Assembly: GCA_934216615.1 (NCBI GenBank)
Contig: CAKQCB010000009.1
Span: 62,001-126,000 of the forward strand
Reading direction: 5' to 3'
DNA: 64,000 nt
Origin: an uncultured Anaerolineae bacterium
Lineage (GTDB): Bacteria; Chloroflexota; Anaerolineae; Aggregatilineales; Phototrophicaceae
Part shown: piece by piece, positions 49,343 to 57,376 of the stretch
Layout of the letters: each line of letters begins with the position of its first letter
Numbering within the stretch: position 1 is the stretch's first letter
Notes under the pieces: generated by a model
Seen by the model: only the letters and a program-made list of their open reading frames with translations
The model's database searches: none
What the model was told of the DNA's origin: nothing
Position numbers and translations under genes: made by a program

Positions 49343-49764
49343 GCCTTGTCATCTTGTTATTGTGCGGTGCATGTAACCTCACTACAGGCGCTGTTGGTAC
49401 GCCAACCCCAACAGGGCCACAAGTTGAATTTGTCTACCCCACCCATGATACCGTTGTGGCTGAAGGCAGTGATGTGCAGATTCAACTGGTCGGCCGTGAC
49501 CCTGATGGCGCGGGCATCGCCAGTATTCAACTGATGATTGATGGCATTGACCATCAAACAGGTCACCCCGTAGAATTTACGACTGTCCCTGTATTCACCG
49601 TCGAAATGAATTGGTTAGCACAATCCGTCGGGTTTCATGTCTTTAGCGCCACCGCATACCGTGAAGATGGCACCGCAAGCAGTACTGTCACCATCCGCGT
49701 TCAAGTTGCAGAAAATAGACTGCTCTCAGAAACGCCTATGGCGACAGAAGTATTTGAGCCTTAG
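49327..49764 (+). CDS. lipoprotein with Ig-like domain
   Basis: The signal peptide MRRCLSLVILLLCGAC ends in a lipobox-like CGAC with the lipidated Cys16 (the -3 residue is Cys, not Leu, so it is slightly unusual). A Thr/Pro stretch and then a beta-rich domain follow (VEFVYPTHDTVVAEGSDVQIQLVGRDPDGAG), resembling a bacterial Ig-like domain. The start overlaps the PLAT gene by 16 bases. It may be a surface-displayed partner of the PLAT protein, by context only. Confidence 0.75.
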   Translation: MRRCLSLVILLLCGACNLTTGAVGTPTPTGPQVEFVYPTHDTVVAEGSDVQIQLVGRDPDGAGIASIQLMIDGIDHQTGHPVEFTTVPVFTVEMNWLAQSVGFHVFSATAYREDGTASSTVTIRVQVAENRLLSETPMATEVFEP

Positions 49765-49777
49765 TTAGGGTTAGAAA

Positions 49778-50164
49778 ATGTCATATTTACCGCAGTTAAC
49801 ACACCGCCCTCAAATCGAATCGCTTTCTGAAAAAGACGCGGCTTACATCCGCAAACACTTTGATGCGAATAACGCCTTTTTGACGGTCAACCGTCGCGAA
49901 ATCGAACTGCATCACATTGATGAGATCGAAGTTGCCGTCGCCGCACGGCAAAAGTCACCCGCGGGTTGGTTCGTGAGCAAAATCCTGTTTGGTGGGGATG
50001 AGCGTTTTCATGTCGGCATCTATTTTGGGCGTGCTGAAGAAGTTCTGCCCAACATTAACCGCACGCTCGCCGAATATATCGTCCGCAATATTGCGTTTTA
50101 CGCACGTCACAATATTCAGTACAAAGGCCCTGAAGATATTTTAGGGACGGTTCCTGAAAATTGA
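49778..50164 (+). CDS. uncharacterised small protein
   Basis: The 128-residue soluble protein has mixed alpha/beta character, with a central VNRREIELHHIDEIEVAVAAR and a glycine-containing turn KILFGGDERFHVGIYFG. No family recognised. It is 13 bases after the lipoprotein gene, has AGGG upstream, and its stop overlaps the next start by 4 bases (TTGA), so it belongs to the same operon. Confidence 0.7.
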   Translation: MSYLPQLTHRPQIESLSEKDAAYIRKHFDANNAFLTVNRREIELHHIDEIEVAVAARQKSPAGWFVSKILFGGDERFHVGIYFGRAEEVLPNINRTLAEYIVRNIAFYARHNIQYKGPEDILGTVPEN

Positions 50165-51405
50165 TCGGACGATGGCTGGCAGGTCTGTTGATTTTTAGCC
50201 TGCTTACGGCGTGTCAACCAAGCGAGCCTGCTACTTCCATCCGCGCTACGATATGGGGTGACGCACAAGACATCGCGCAGACGCAGGCCGTAGGCGCCCC
50301 TACACTGGTGAGCACCAGTGAACAGGTCTACGCATTTTGGATCGCCAGCGACAATGCAGGCGTGCACATGGATGCAAGCACAATTCGCTTAAATCCGCGT
50401 TCCAGTTTTGCCGAGACGACGGTGCTTCCCCTGCCCGTTCAAAACCCAAGCCATCTCACAGCCTATCTAGGACAATCCTCGTTCATTCATTTATTGTGGC
50501 TGAATATGTGCCCGATCACAGAGACGACCAGCAACGATATCCGCTGTTTGTTTCACGCGCTGATCACACACGATCTTCAAGTTGAGCGCGGGCCAACGCA
50601 GATCACCACCGTCAACACGCGAAATTTTTCTGCAATCGCCCTGCCCAACGGCACACTTCAAATTGCATGGACAGGGGGCGCAAGCCCAGAACCTAATCTC
50701 TATAAGCAAATGATTGACAGTTTTGGCCGTCCGTTAGAAGCGCAGTACATCATGAGCCAGATCACAGAGACGGCGATCCTCTCGAGCCTCAATACTCCAG
50801 AGATCAAAATCTATGCTGTTTCACAACAAGGGCAGTTGATCCGTTTTACATTTCGCGACGGTTTCAGACCAGATACGCTTTTTCTAGGCGCGGTTCCCTA
50901 CCAAGCCCCAACCGATATCCTCGAGTCATTCCAAGTAGGTAGTGATGGCAATCATGACTATGCGATGTGGAACATCCACCGTGCGGGGGTATCACCTGAA
51001 GTATGGATGAGCGCGGGGGCGCTCCAAAATAGTTGGTCACCGCCCGCCCGCCTCCAACTTACCCTTCAAGATCACCCTGTCACGACAGGGTTTAACGGTG
51101 GTGACGCGCAGAGCGCCACCCTCTCTACAAACGAAAATACAATCCATGTTTACGCGGGAAACTTCATCGGCAGTGTGACGGATTCCGTCCCCTTCGCAGC
51201 GCTCACCAGTGAAGGAATACAACTCATCTATTTCAGCGGGGGTGAAGTCAGCGCGATACAAGCGGTGGTTGATCTAGAATACGGTCTGTTTACACCACAT
51301 ATCCAAACGGATAGAACGCGCAATTTATATCTTGCGTGGGTGGAAAGCGAAGTGAACGTACAAGATCGGCTTTATTTTGCGACGACGGCCATTTCTGGTT
51401 CATAA
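50161..51405 (+). CDS. lipoprotein with propeller-like repeats, TTG start
   Basis: The signal peptide MIGRWLAGLLIFSLLTAC ends in a classic lipobox (LLTAC, Cys18). The remaining 396 residues contain several Asp- and Trp-rich repeats (QVYAFWIASDNAGVH, SFIHLLWLNM, DYAMWNIHRAGVSPEVW, NLYLAWVESEVN), suggesting a sialidase- or TolB-like propeller without a recognisable active site. The start codon is TTG, overlapping the previous stop by 4 bases. This is the last gene of the PLAT unit, with a hairpin after it. Confidence 0.78.
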   Translation: MIGRWLAGLLIFSLLTACQPSEPATSIRATIWGDAQDIAQTQAVGAPTLVSTSEQVYAFWIASDNAGVHMDASTIRLNPRSSFAETTVLPLPVQNPSHLTAYLGQSSFIHLLWLNMCPITETTSNDIRCLFHALITHDLQVERGPTQITTVNTRNFSAIALPNGTLQIAWTGGASPEPNLYKQMIDSFGRPLEAQYIMSQITETAILSSLNTPEIKIYAVSQQGQLIRFTFRDGFRPDTLFLGAVPYQAPTDILESFQVGSDGNHDYAMWNIHRAGVSPEVWMSAGALQNSWSPPARLQLTLQDHPVTTGFNGGDAQSATLSTNENTIHVYAGNFIGSVTDSVPFAALTSEGIQLIYFSGGEVSAIQAVVDLEYGLFTPHIQTDRTRNLYLAWVESEVNVQDRLYFATTAISGS

Positions 51406-51409
51406 AAGA

Positions 51410-51452
51410 ACAGCTTCCCGGGGATGAAGGGAAGCTGTCACAAAATATATTT
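51410..51452 (+). terminator. terminator of the PLAT/lipoprotein unit
   Basis: A 10-bp stem (51410-51419 with 51429-51438, loop GGGGATGAA) lies 5 bases past the stop, with a T-rich stretch (ATATATTTTTTATG) about 10 bases further on. The T-run is offset, so termination may be partial. Confidence 0.6.
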
Positions 51453-51583
51453 TTTATGAAATGTAAGTTTTGAATGCTCTAACATTCTCTACTACTTACT
51501 CACTAATGTAACCGATTTCGCATCTCACCAAAAGTGACAAACATCCTTAATAATGAGTAAGAATCCTAAATTTTGACAATAAA

Positions 51584-51615
51584 AAAGACAAATCTCTTTG
51601 CAGAAATTTGCCTCT
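51584..51615 (-). terminator. terminator of the small hypothetical gene
   Basis: On the minus strand CAAAT...ATTTG with inner CT/AG pairing is followed by TCTTTTTTATTG, 30-60 bases past the stop at 51646. The stem is short. Confidence 0.5.
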
Positions 51616-51645
51616 TTTCAATTTCGTCAAACTCTATTGAATCCA

Positions 51646-51987
51646 CTAGCACGCATTCATGCGGTCAAACATATCGAGGATAGTGTCTGCCGCTTCAGCC
51701 AGTTCAGTGTCACCGTCGCGCACTGCTTCTTGTTTTGCCACCTGCACCCCACTACGATGCACATTCCGAAAGTCGCCAATCGGGTATAGATATTCGTTGC
51801 CATGATCGGTCGATTGCACAACAAGGAACCACTTTGACAGCGCTTCTTCGCCCTGTTCCGCCTTGAAACTATCGATCTTTTCTGGGGTGGGCGCGTTAAT
51901 TTTCCAAACCGTGTTGATTCCGTAGAACCCGGCATCCATACGTTCTAAAGCAAATTTGACAGCATCCTGATTAATTGTACGTATCAT
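51646..51987 (-). CDS. small hypothetical protein
   Basis: The 113-residue soluble protein starts MIRTINQDAVKFALERM. The ATG at 51987 is preferred because GGAG lies about 9 bases upstream; the upstream MQIGDKI start at 52008 has that site inside its own coding sequence. A Tyr/Trp/Asp-rich centre (WFLVVQSTDHGNEYLYPIGDF) and a helical C-terminus (ELAEAADTILDMFDRMNAC) are visible. No family recognised. The gene is isolated by hairpins. Confidence 0.7.
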   Translation of the reverse strand: MIRTINQDAVKFALERMDAGFYGINTVWKINAPTPEKIDSFKAEQGEEALSKWFLVVQSTDHGNEYLYPIGDFRNVHRSGVQVAKQEAVRDGDTELAEAADTILDMFDRMNAC

Positions 51988-52047
51988 GATTTTATCTCCA
52001 ATCTGCATATATAAACTTAGATGCGTTCAGCCGTTTATAGATTACGT

Positions 52048-52962
52048 CTAACCACTACGTCGGTAAATCACACGATACGTGATGAGCGCACGCTCACCCG
52101 TTTCGGTATTACACGGCACAGGCGCTAATGCTTCCCGAATCGGGTCGGATTGACCGGGCAAATCCACAATGTAATTTTGCCCTTCCGTCATCAAGAAGTC
52201 GGCATAACCGCGTCCCAATTCCGGTTTTAAGCCTGTGAAGAAAATACTGCTATCCCCACTCCAGCGCACACGAATCTGCTGAGCAGGCACACCTGTCGAG
52301 CCGTTCGCCTCGTACACATACACCTGAATTAAACCCGAATTAGTCACGGAACAATCCGTCGTGACCGAGATCAACTCAAAGTTACTTTGTGGCGGGCTGG
52401 TGGGAATCACAATCGGCACTGGCGTTGACGTGGCAATATTGACACTCGCAGGGGTGGGCGATTTGGTCGGCGGTGGCAGTAAGGTATTAGTCGCCGTCGG
52501 TAATGTGATCTCGACGACCATCGTCGGTTCTTGCGCCATTGCAGGGATGATTTCATCCGCACAGCCAGCGCGCGCTTGCGGTTGATAGAGCGCGATCATC
52601 GAGCGTACCGCGTTCAAACCGCTTGTACTGTTCACATATCCACTGGTGGCCAAACGACACGCGGTATCCGCAACGGCTTGGATGGGGTCACCTGAAACAC
52701 GCAAGTTGACCAGACTGTTAATCGCGCGGGTGAGGTCATTATCTTGTGCGTAACGCAAAGCAATCGCCACGATATACTGATCTTTATCAGAAACGCTCAA
52801 CTGCCAAGGGGCAATATCAATTTCTTCGCGCGGGCTGACGTTCCACGCAAAAAATAGCCCGCCCGCAACCCCAACGATCAGACCGATGAAAATACCGACC
52901 AGAGAGACGCGTCGGCGGGAACGTGTATATTTGCTCGCAATCGGGGATTGATCTGGGTTCAC
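52048..52962 (-). CDS. membrane-anchored extracytoplasmic protein, paralogue of its neighbour
   Basis: A basic N-terminus (KYTRSRRRVSLVG) precedes one membrane helix (IFIGLIVGVAGGLFFAWNV). The first external part (to about residue 135) matches the protein encoded at 52959-53342, including DQYIVAIALRYAQDNDL against DEYVVLVAAGYTRDQDL. After a Pro/Thr linker (TNTLLPPPTKSPTPAS) a beta-rich domain follows with two Cys (TTDCSVTNSGLIQVYVYEANG) and YRVIYRRSG at the end. The start overlaps the paralogue's stop by 4 bases. The function is unknown. Confidence 0.78.
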   Translation of the reverse strand: MNPDQSPIASKYTRSRRRVSLVGIFIGLIVGVAGGLFFAWNVSPREEIDIAPWQLSVSDKDQYIVAIALRYAQDNDLTRAINSLVNLRVSGDPIQAVADTACRLATSGYVNSTSGLNAVRSMIALYQPQARAGCADEIIPAMAQEPTMVVEITLPTATNTLLPPPTKSPTPASVNIATSTPVPIVIPTSPPQSNFELISVTTDCSVTNSGLIQVYVYEANGSTGVPAQQIRVRWSGDSSIFFTGLKPELGRGYADFLMTEGQNYIVDLPGQSDPIREALAPVPCNTETGERALITYRVIYRRSG

Positions 52963-53342
52963 GAGCCACCGCCGGGAACAGAGACATTGCGATACGGTTG
53001 CATGATCGGCGTCAACCGTCCCAGACTTTCGGACAGCGTGACGAGATAACGTATTTCGGTAATATCCCGCGAGGATGTGATGTAACGTTCGGTCACTTCT
53101 TGCACCAACTGCGGGGCATTCTCCACGCGCAACACGCGCAAACGATCCAGCACGCCATTCAGGTCTTGGTCGCGGGTATACCCAGCGGCCACCAAAACTA
53201 CATATTCATCTCGGTAAATTGAACTTAATGCTGAGGCAGGACGATCAACTGATTGCAGTGGAAACTGAACCCACCCCAAATATAAGCCGATGCCCGCGCC
53301 AATCACCAGAGTCACCAGCAATGACAGCAAAAAACGTAACAT
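52959..53342 (-). CDS. membrane-anchored protein, paralogue of its neighbour
   Basis: The N-terminal helix MLRFLLSLLVTLVIGAGIGLYLGW is followed by about 100 external residues (EYVVLVAAGYTRDQDLNGVLDRLRVLRVENAPQLVQ... in scattered form), clearly related to the first half of the next protein. There is no extra domain. It ends VPGGGS. AGGG lies in front of the ATG. The pair forms a two-gene operon downstream of the tRNA-Leu gene on the same strand. Confidence 0.75.
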   Translation of the reverse strand: MLRFLLSLLVTLVIGAGIGLYLGWVQFPLQSVDRPASALSSIYRDEYVVLVAAGYTRDQDLNGVLDRLRVLRVENAPQLVQEVTERYITSSRDITEIRYLVTLSESLGRLTPIMQPYRNVSVPGGGS

Positions 53343-53429
53343 GCCTAGCCCTGTTCAAAGATTGCAAAGATCACAAAAAAACAGATTATACCAGTGGGTT
53401 GGAATTTTGAAGTAGGTTTTGAGAAATAA

Positions 53430-53459
53430 AAAAAGTTGGAATCATGATTCCAACTTTTT
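53430..53459 (-). terminator. terminator of tRNA-Leu
   Basis: A perfect 30-base palindrome, AAAAAGTTGGAATCA with its complement, is followed on the minus strand by TTATTTC. It lies immediately after the tRNA 3' end. Confidence 0.9.
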
Positions 53460-53462
53460 AAG

Positions 53463-53544
53463 TACCAGCGGTGGGAGTCGAACCCACATGCCCGAAGGCG
53501 CGCGATTTTGAGTCGCGTGCGTCTGCCAATTCCGCCACGCTGGC
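53463..53544 (-). tRNA. tRNA-Leu(CAA)
   Basis: Class II tRNA read on the minus strand. The acceptor stem GCCAGCG pairs with CGCTGGT, and the D-arm GTGGCGGAATTGGCAGACGC is typical of Leu. The anticodon loop CTCAAAA gives anticodon CAA (reads UUG). A long variable arm with a CTTCGGG turn is followed by the T-arm GTGGGTTCGACTCCCAC. The 3' CCA is not encoded. Confidence 0.96.
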
Positions 53545-53556
53545 ATTTTCCTATGT

Positions 53557-53564
53557 AGTATAAT
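53557..53564. promoter_or_regulatory. overlapping divergent -10 elements
   Basis: AGTATAAT can serve as -10 on both strands: TATACT on the minus strand (53562-53557), about 12 bases before the tRNA, and TATAAT on the plus strand (53559-53564), 65 bases before the sigma gene. The -35 hexamers are weak. Confidence 0.45.
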
Positions 53565-53628
53565 CCGTTAGTAGGATAAACTCATTTGTGAATGCGCTTA
53601 ATCTTAAAAAGGCAAACGCAACTTGTCA

Positions 53629-54282
53629 ATGGTAGGCAGAGAATCTAGTACACCCAATTTTCAAAATGACACAGATCAAGGCGAAATATTCCTGATAGAG
53701 AGTGCGCAAAAAGGGAGTTTAGAGTCTTTTAACGAGTTAATTAGTCGGTATCAAGACCATGTCTATACCCTAACCTATCGAATTATGGGCGAACCTCAAA
53801 TTGCCGATGACATGACGCAAGAGACATTTCTCGCAGCTTTTCGTCGCCTTGACACTTATCGCGGGGGGCATTTCAAAGCATGGTTATTACGCATTGCAAC
53901 CAACCAATGCTACGATGAACTGCGTCGCTATAAACGCAAACCGCAGCAGAGCATCGAAGAATTGCCCGATGCCGACCATGACGACGGCCCCGCCCTTCCC
54001 GACTCGGGTCAAACCCCTGAAGAAGTGGCGACCACCCGCGAACTTCAAGAAGCAATTCAACACTGTATTGAAAGCCTCTCGGCAGACCAGCGCATTGTCA
54101 TTGTACTGAGCGACATCGAAGGTTTTGAATACAGCGAAATTGCCGAACAAGCAGACATCAATTTAGGGACGGTAAAATCTCGTTTAAGCCGTGCGCGCGC
54201 CAATGTGCGCAGTTGTTTGCAAGGCTATAAGGAACTTTTACCATCAGCTTTTCGTCTTTGGAATGAAGCTGACGCACTCTAA
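53629..54282 (+). CDS. ECF-type RNA polymerase sigma factor
   Basis: Region 2 is FNELISRYQDHVYTLTYRIMGEPQIADDMTQETFLAAFRRLDTYRGGHFKAWLLRIATNQCYDELRR (given here only by its landmarks DDMTQETFLAAF and FKAWLLRIATN). A linker with acidic residues and Pro follows, then region 4 as LSADQRIVIVLSDIEGFEYSEIAEQ with the helix-turn-helix NLGTVKSRLSRAR. It resembles SigW/RpoE. The ATG at 53629 or the TTG at 53623 is the start; AAGG is somewhat far away. The anti-sigma-like gene lies 44 bases downstream. Confidence 0.93.
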   Translation: MVGRESSTPNFQNDTDQGEIFLIESAQKGSLESFNELISRYQDHVYTLTYRIMGEPQIADDMTQETFLAAFRRLDTYRGGHFKAWLLRIATNQCYDELRRYKRKPQQSIEELPDADHDDGPALPDSGQTPEEVATTRELQEAIQHCIESLSADQRIVIVLSDIEGFEYSEIAEQADINLGTVKSRLSRARANVRSCLQGYKELLPSAFRLWNEADAL

Positions 54283-54326
54283 GCAACACGAATCGAACTT
54301 TAAATCCGTCAGAACGTGATAATACA

Positions 54327-55376
54327 GTGAACGAACACGACATCGAACTGCTTTCAGCCTATATTGATAACCAACTGAGCGAACCTGAGCGCGATATGTT
54401 GTTGGCGCGGTTGCAAAACGAGCCAGACCTACAAAAGACGCTTGCCAGTTTACAAGCAACGGTCGCGCTCTTAGGCAAGCTACCGACGCTCAAAGCTCCA
54501 CGCGCTTATGTGCTCACGCCAGAGATGCTTGGGCAAGCACTCCCAACGCCAAAACAATCGAAGCCTCACAAAATCATCCCGCTGTGGACGAGCCTCTCAT
54601 CCGTCGCGGCGGCGCTCTTATTCATCGTCTTTGGGGCAAGCCTGCTTCTTCGGTCAGATTTTTCTCCACAGTCAGCGGGTTCTGGACAGGTGACACACGA
54701 CACAGTTGCCCCTGAAGTAGCCTTTGCCGTCACCGCCTTACCCACATTGGATGAGGCCGCTCGGTCACAGACATTGGAGACAGAGATCATAGACACGACA
54801 TCATCGACAGACATTGCCGAAGTGATGAATGAAATTGCGACAACCATCGGCGAAACGATGTCAGGGGGTGTGCTCGCAGAAACTGGCGAAAGCCAAGCCT
54901 TATTTGAGATGGCGGGGGTAGATGCCCTCGATAGTGAAGAAGTCAGCACTACGTTAGGCTTTATGACCACCCAAGCGCCTAGCGCGGTTATGAGCGAGTT
55001 TGAAGAAGAACCTGCTGAACTCACAGACAGTAGCATGCTGACGCGAGAGAGGTTTCCAGAAGATGCCGTTAGCGATATGGCAGCAGCGCCGATCATCTCG
55101 CCCGAAGTCGCGATGATGGTTCAACCGTCACTCACGGCGACCATAGAACCTACAGCGACGCGAACGGCGACATCAACACCGACTGAAACACCAGAACCGA
55201 CCTTAGAGCCGACATCGACCGCAGAACCCACCCCAACAGAAGTGATGCGTCAAGTTGAAACGTCTCCATCAGAAGTAGATCGCCCGTTGATCGGCTACGT
55301 CCTTCTGCTGATTGGGGTTGGCCTTCTCGTCTTCGCAGGCGTGAGTTTCATCCAGCGCTACCGCCGTAAATCTTAA
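54327..55376 (+). CDS. anti-sigma-like protein with two membrane helices, no zinc finger
   Basis: The N-terminal domain (HDIELLSAYIDNQLSEPERDMLLARL) looks like the anti-sigma helix bundle, but the Cys and His residues of the zinc-binding ZAS domain are absent. A membrane helix at about residues 92-112 (LWTSLSSVAAALLFIVFGASLLL) is followed by an external Glu/Ser/Thr region, a TPTETPEPTLEPTSTAEPT linker, and a second helix at the end (LIGYVLLLIGVGLLVFAGVSF) with tail RYRRKS. Two helices are unusual for this class. The GTG start at 54327 is without a strong ribosome binding site. It probably restrains the ECF factor upstream. Confidence 0.75.
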   Translation: MNEHDIELLSAYIDNQLSEPERDMLLARLQNEPDLQKTLASLQATVALLGKLPTLKAPRAYVLTPEMLGQALPTPKQSKPHKIIPLWTSLSSVAAALLFIVFGASLLLRSDFSPQSAGSGQVTHDTVAPEVAFAVTALPTLDEAARSQTLETEIIDTTSSTDIAEVMNEIATTIGETMSGGVLAETGESQALFEMAGVDALDSEEVSTTLGFMTTQAPSAVMSEFEEEPAELTDSSMLTRERFPEDAVSDMAAAPIISPEVAMMVQPSLTATIEPTATRTATSTPTETPEPTLEPTSTAEPTPTEVMRQVETSPSEVDRPLIGYVLLLIGVGLLVFAGVSFIQRYRRKS

Positions 55377-55379
55377 GCG

Positions 55380-55910
55380 ATGCCCGTAGAACGCACCTCT
55401 CCGTACTGCCCATCGTGTGGTGGGCAGACTGAACTTCGCGCCTTACATGGACGCGAACGCCCGCTTTGCACAGTATGTGGGGAGGTCGTTTACTTTGATC
55501 CTAAAGTCGCGGTTGCGGTATGCCTCACACGGACGCATGAACATCATGAGGAAATCCTGCTCATTCAGCGTTTATTCGACCCTAGCAAAGGCTTATGGGC
55601 ACTTCCAGCAGGGTTTATCGAATATGATGAAGCGCCGGAAGCGGCGGCCATCCGCGAAACATACGAAGAAACAGGGTTACACATACACCAATTAAAACTG
55701 GTGAACGTCTTGCACCGTCCTGACGCGAATGGCATGGCCGACATTGTGATGATCTATACAGGGATTTCCGATTCTTGGGACTGTCACGCAGGGGATGATG
55801 CCCAAGCCGTGAACTGGTTCCGTGCAGATGCCCTACCGGACATCGCCTTCACCAGTACACAACTTGTCATCGATTTGTGGCACAGTGGAAAATTACGCCC
55901 AAATAGCTAA
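55380..55910 (+). CDS. Nudix hydrolase with zinc ribbon
   Basis: The N-terminal zinc ribbon CPSCGG...CTVCGE is followed by FDPKVAVAVCLTRT and a complete Nudix box (GFIEYDEAPEAAAIRETYEETGL), where the Glu residues bind the metal. The substrate class is not identifiable; NADH- or ADP-ribose-type hydrolases often have this ribbon. The gene starts 3 bases after the anti-sigma-like stop, so it is in the sigma operon. The stop overlaps the convergent phosphoesterase by 4 bases. Confidence 0.9.
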   Translation: MPVERTSPYCPSCGGQTELRALHGRERPLCTVCGEVVYFDPKVAVAVCLTRTHEHHEEILLIQRLFDPSKGLWALPAGFIEYDEAPEAAAIRETYEETGLHIHQLKLVNVLHRPDANGMADIVMIYTGISDSWDCHAGDDAQAVNWFRADALPDIAFTSTQLVIDLWHSGKLRPNS

Positions 55911-56500
55911 GAACCTTCAGAGAGCATGACAGGTTGATCCGAATTTACGGTGAGATCATATAGATCAAACTGCATTTCGGGCAACTGAAGCACCCCATAC
56001 GTGTGTGAAGTGGCTCTCACATTTTGAAACGTGTACAGCGACCCGGGGTTCACCACACACCCATTGTTCACACGCATGAACAAAGGCATGTGGGTGTGAC
56101 CCGTAATCAACACATGCACGCCTAAAGAACCCAACATCATATTCAAAAGCGTCGTTGAAACATGGTCACGGTACAAACCCCATAGGTTATTTCCGGGCTT
56201 GCCATGACACATAAACACTTTGATGCCTTCAAATTCCCCACGCCATTCTAACGGTAACGAACGTAAAAAAAGTTTGTTTTCACTCGAAAGGTGATAACTC
56301 CATTCATCATGATTGCCGCGCACCACTGGAATATCATAAGCACGAATGGCTTCCACCACTTGGTCAGGCTCAGGGCCTCTGCCTACCAAGTCACCAGCAC
56401 ATAAAATATGATCCACCTGATGCAAATGAGTTAATCGGTCTAAAGCGGTTTTTAAAGCAGCGTAATCACCATGAATATCTGATATAAGACCAAGTTTCAT
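55907..56500 (-). CDS. calcineurin-like metallophosphoesterase (YfcE/MJ0936 type)
   Basis: Two-metal phosphoesterase motifs: LISDIHGDYAALKTAL, CAGDLVGRGP, VVRGNHDEWS, CHGKPGNNLWG and LITGHTHMPLF with NPGSL. The size (197) fits YfcE-type phosphodiesterases. The natural substrate is not known. AGGA lies about 9 bases before the ATG. It is convergent with and overlaps the Nudix gene by 4 bases. Confidence 0.93.
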   Translation of the reverse strand: MKLGLISDIHGDYAALKTALDRLTHLHQVDHILCAGDLVGRGPEPDQVVEAIRAYDIPVVRGNHDEWSYHLSSENKLFLRSLPLEWRGEFEGIKVFMCHGKPGNNLWGLYRDHVSTTLLNMMLGSLGVHVLITGHTHMPLFMRVNNGCVVNPGSLYTFQNVRATSHTYGVLQLPEMQFDLYDLTVNSDQPVMLSEGS

Positions 56501-56710
56501 CCTAAATTCCTAACGTGTCGAAGTGGAGCCTATTATAACAGGTTCGAACTATCGCTTCGACGGCAATTCTTCATACAAACCGAATTCCAAAGGGAATACA
56601 GAATTATAGGAATCTCATAAAAAACTTAGCAATACGCTGTATATTTGGTTATGTTATCATCACTGAATAGCGTTCTCCTTACTTTATTGCAAAGTTTTCA
56701 AAGGCGACAC

Positions 56711-57361
56711 ATGACGCAAATTATGCTCGTGCGCCACGCAGTCAATGATTTTGTTAAAACTGGTAAGCTGGCAGGGTGGACACCCAATGTCCATCTGAAT
56801 GAGGAAGGGATTGCTCAAGCAGAAGCGTTGGGCAGTCGGCTTGCAACAACTAAAATTGATCACCTCTACGCCAGCCCGCTAGAACGTACAATGGAAACTG
56901 CGGAAGCGATTCAAAAACATCAATCCCACCTCACCATTACTCAAACCACGGAATTGGGCGAAGTACGGTATGGGGATTGGGAAGGCAAATCAATTGCTTC
57001 ACTGCGTTCACGAAAAATGTGGCAAATCGTTCAAGAATATCCTTCACGCGCCTACTTCCCCAACGGCGAAACGATGCGTGGGGTACAAACGCGCGCCGTC
57101 AATGCAGTTGAACAACTGGTCGAAAACCACCCGTCACAATTGATCGTCATCGTCTCACATGCAGACATTATCAAGATGGTGACGGCGCATTTTCTGGGAA
57201 TACATTTAGATAATTTTCAACGGATTCACGTTTCACCTGCGTCAATCACGCTTTTCCATTTAAGTTTTGGTCGCCCGTACCTGATCACGATGAACGATAC
57301 GGCGCACATTCAGCAAATGGAACAAGAACGCAAACACAAACCAAAATCCTCATCACATTGA
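56711..57361 (+). CDS. histidine phosphatase (MSMEG_4193/TIGR03848-like)
   Basis: The phosphohistidine site is MLVRHAVNDFV (Arg8-His9 from the preferred start), with the second arginine in ASPLERTMETA, Glu in GDWEGKS and the acid/base His in IVSHADIIKM. In this subfamily the usual RHGET is replaced by RHAVN, as here. The ATG at 56711 has AAGG 7 bases upstream; the frame is open further upstream without a better site. It is the first of three genes: DUF3090 and SCO1664-like follow at 15 and 3 bases. The substrate is unknown. Confidence 0.9.
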   Translation: MTQIMLVRHAVNDFVKTGKLAGWTPNVHLNEEGIAQAEALGSRLATTKIDHLYASPLERTMETAEAIQKHQSHLTITQTTELGEVRYGDWEGKSIASLRSRKMWQIVQEYPSRAYFPNGETMRGVQTRAVNAVEQLVENHPSQLIVIVSHADIIKMVTAHFLGIHLDNFQRIHVSPASITLFHLSFGRPYLITMNDTAHIQQMEQERKHKPKSSSH

Positions 57362-57376
57362 GAGCGTACAAGCACG

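Noticed and set aside
51657..51935. Alternative frame of 92 codons on the minus strand
   Set aside because: It overlaps the gene at 51646-51987 in another frame. That gene has a good ribosome binding site and a protein-like composition.
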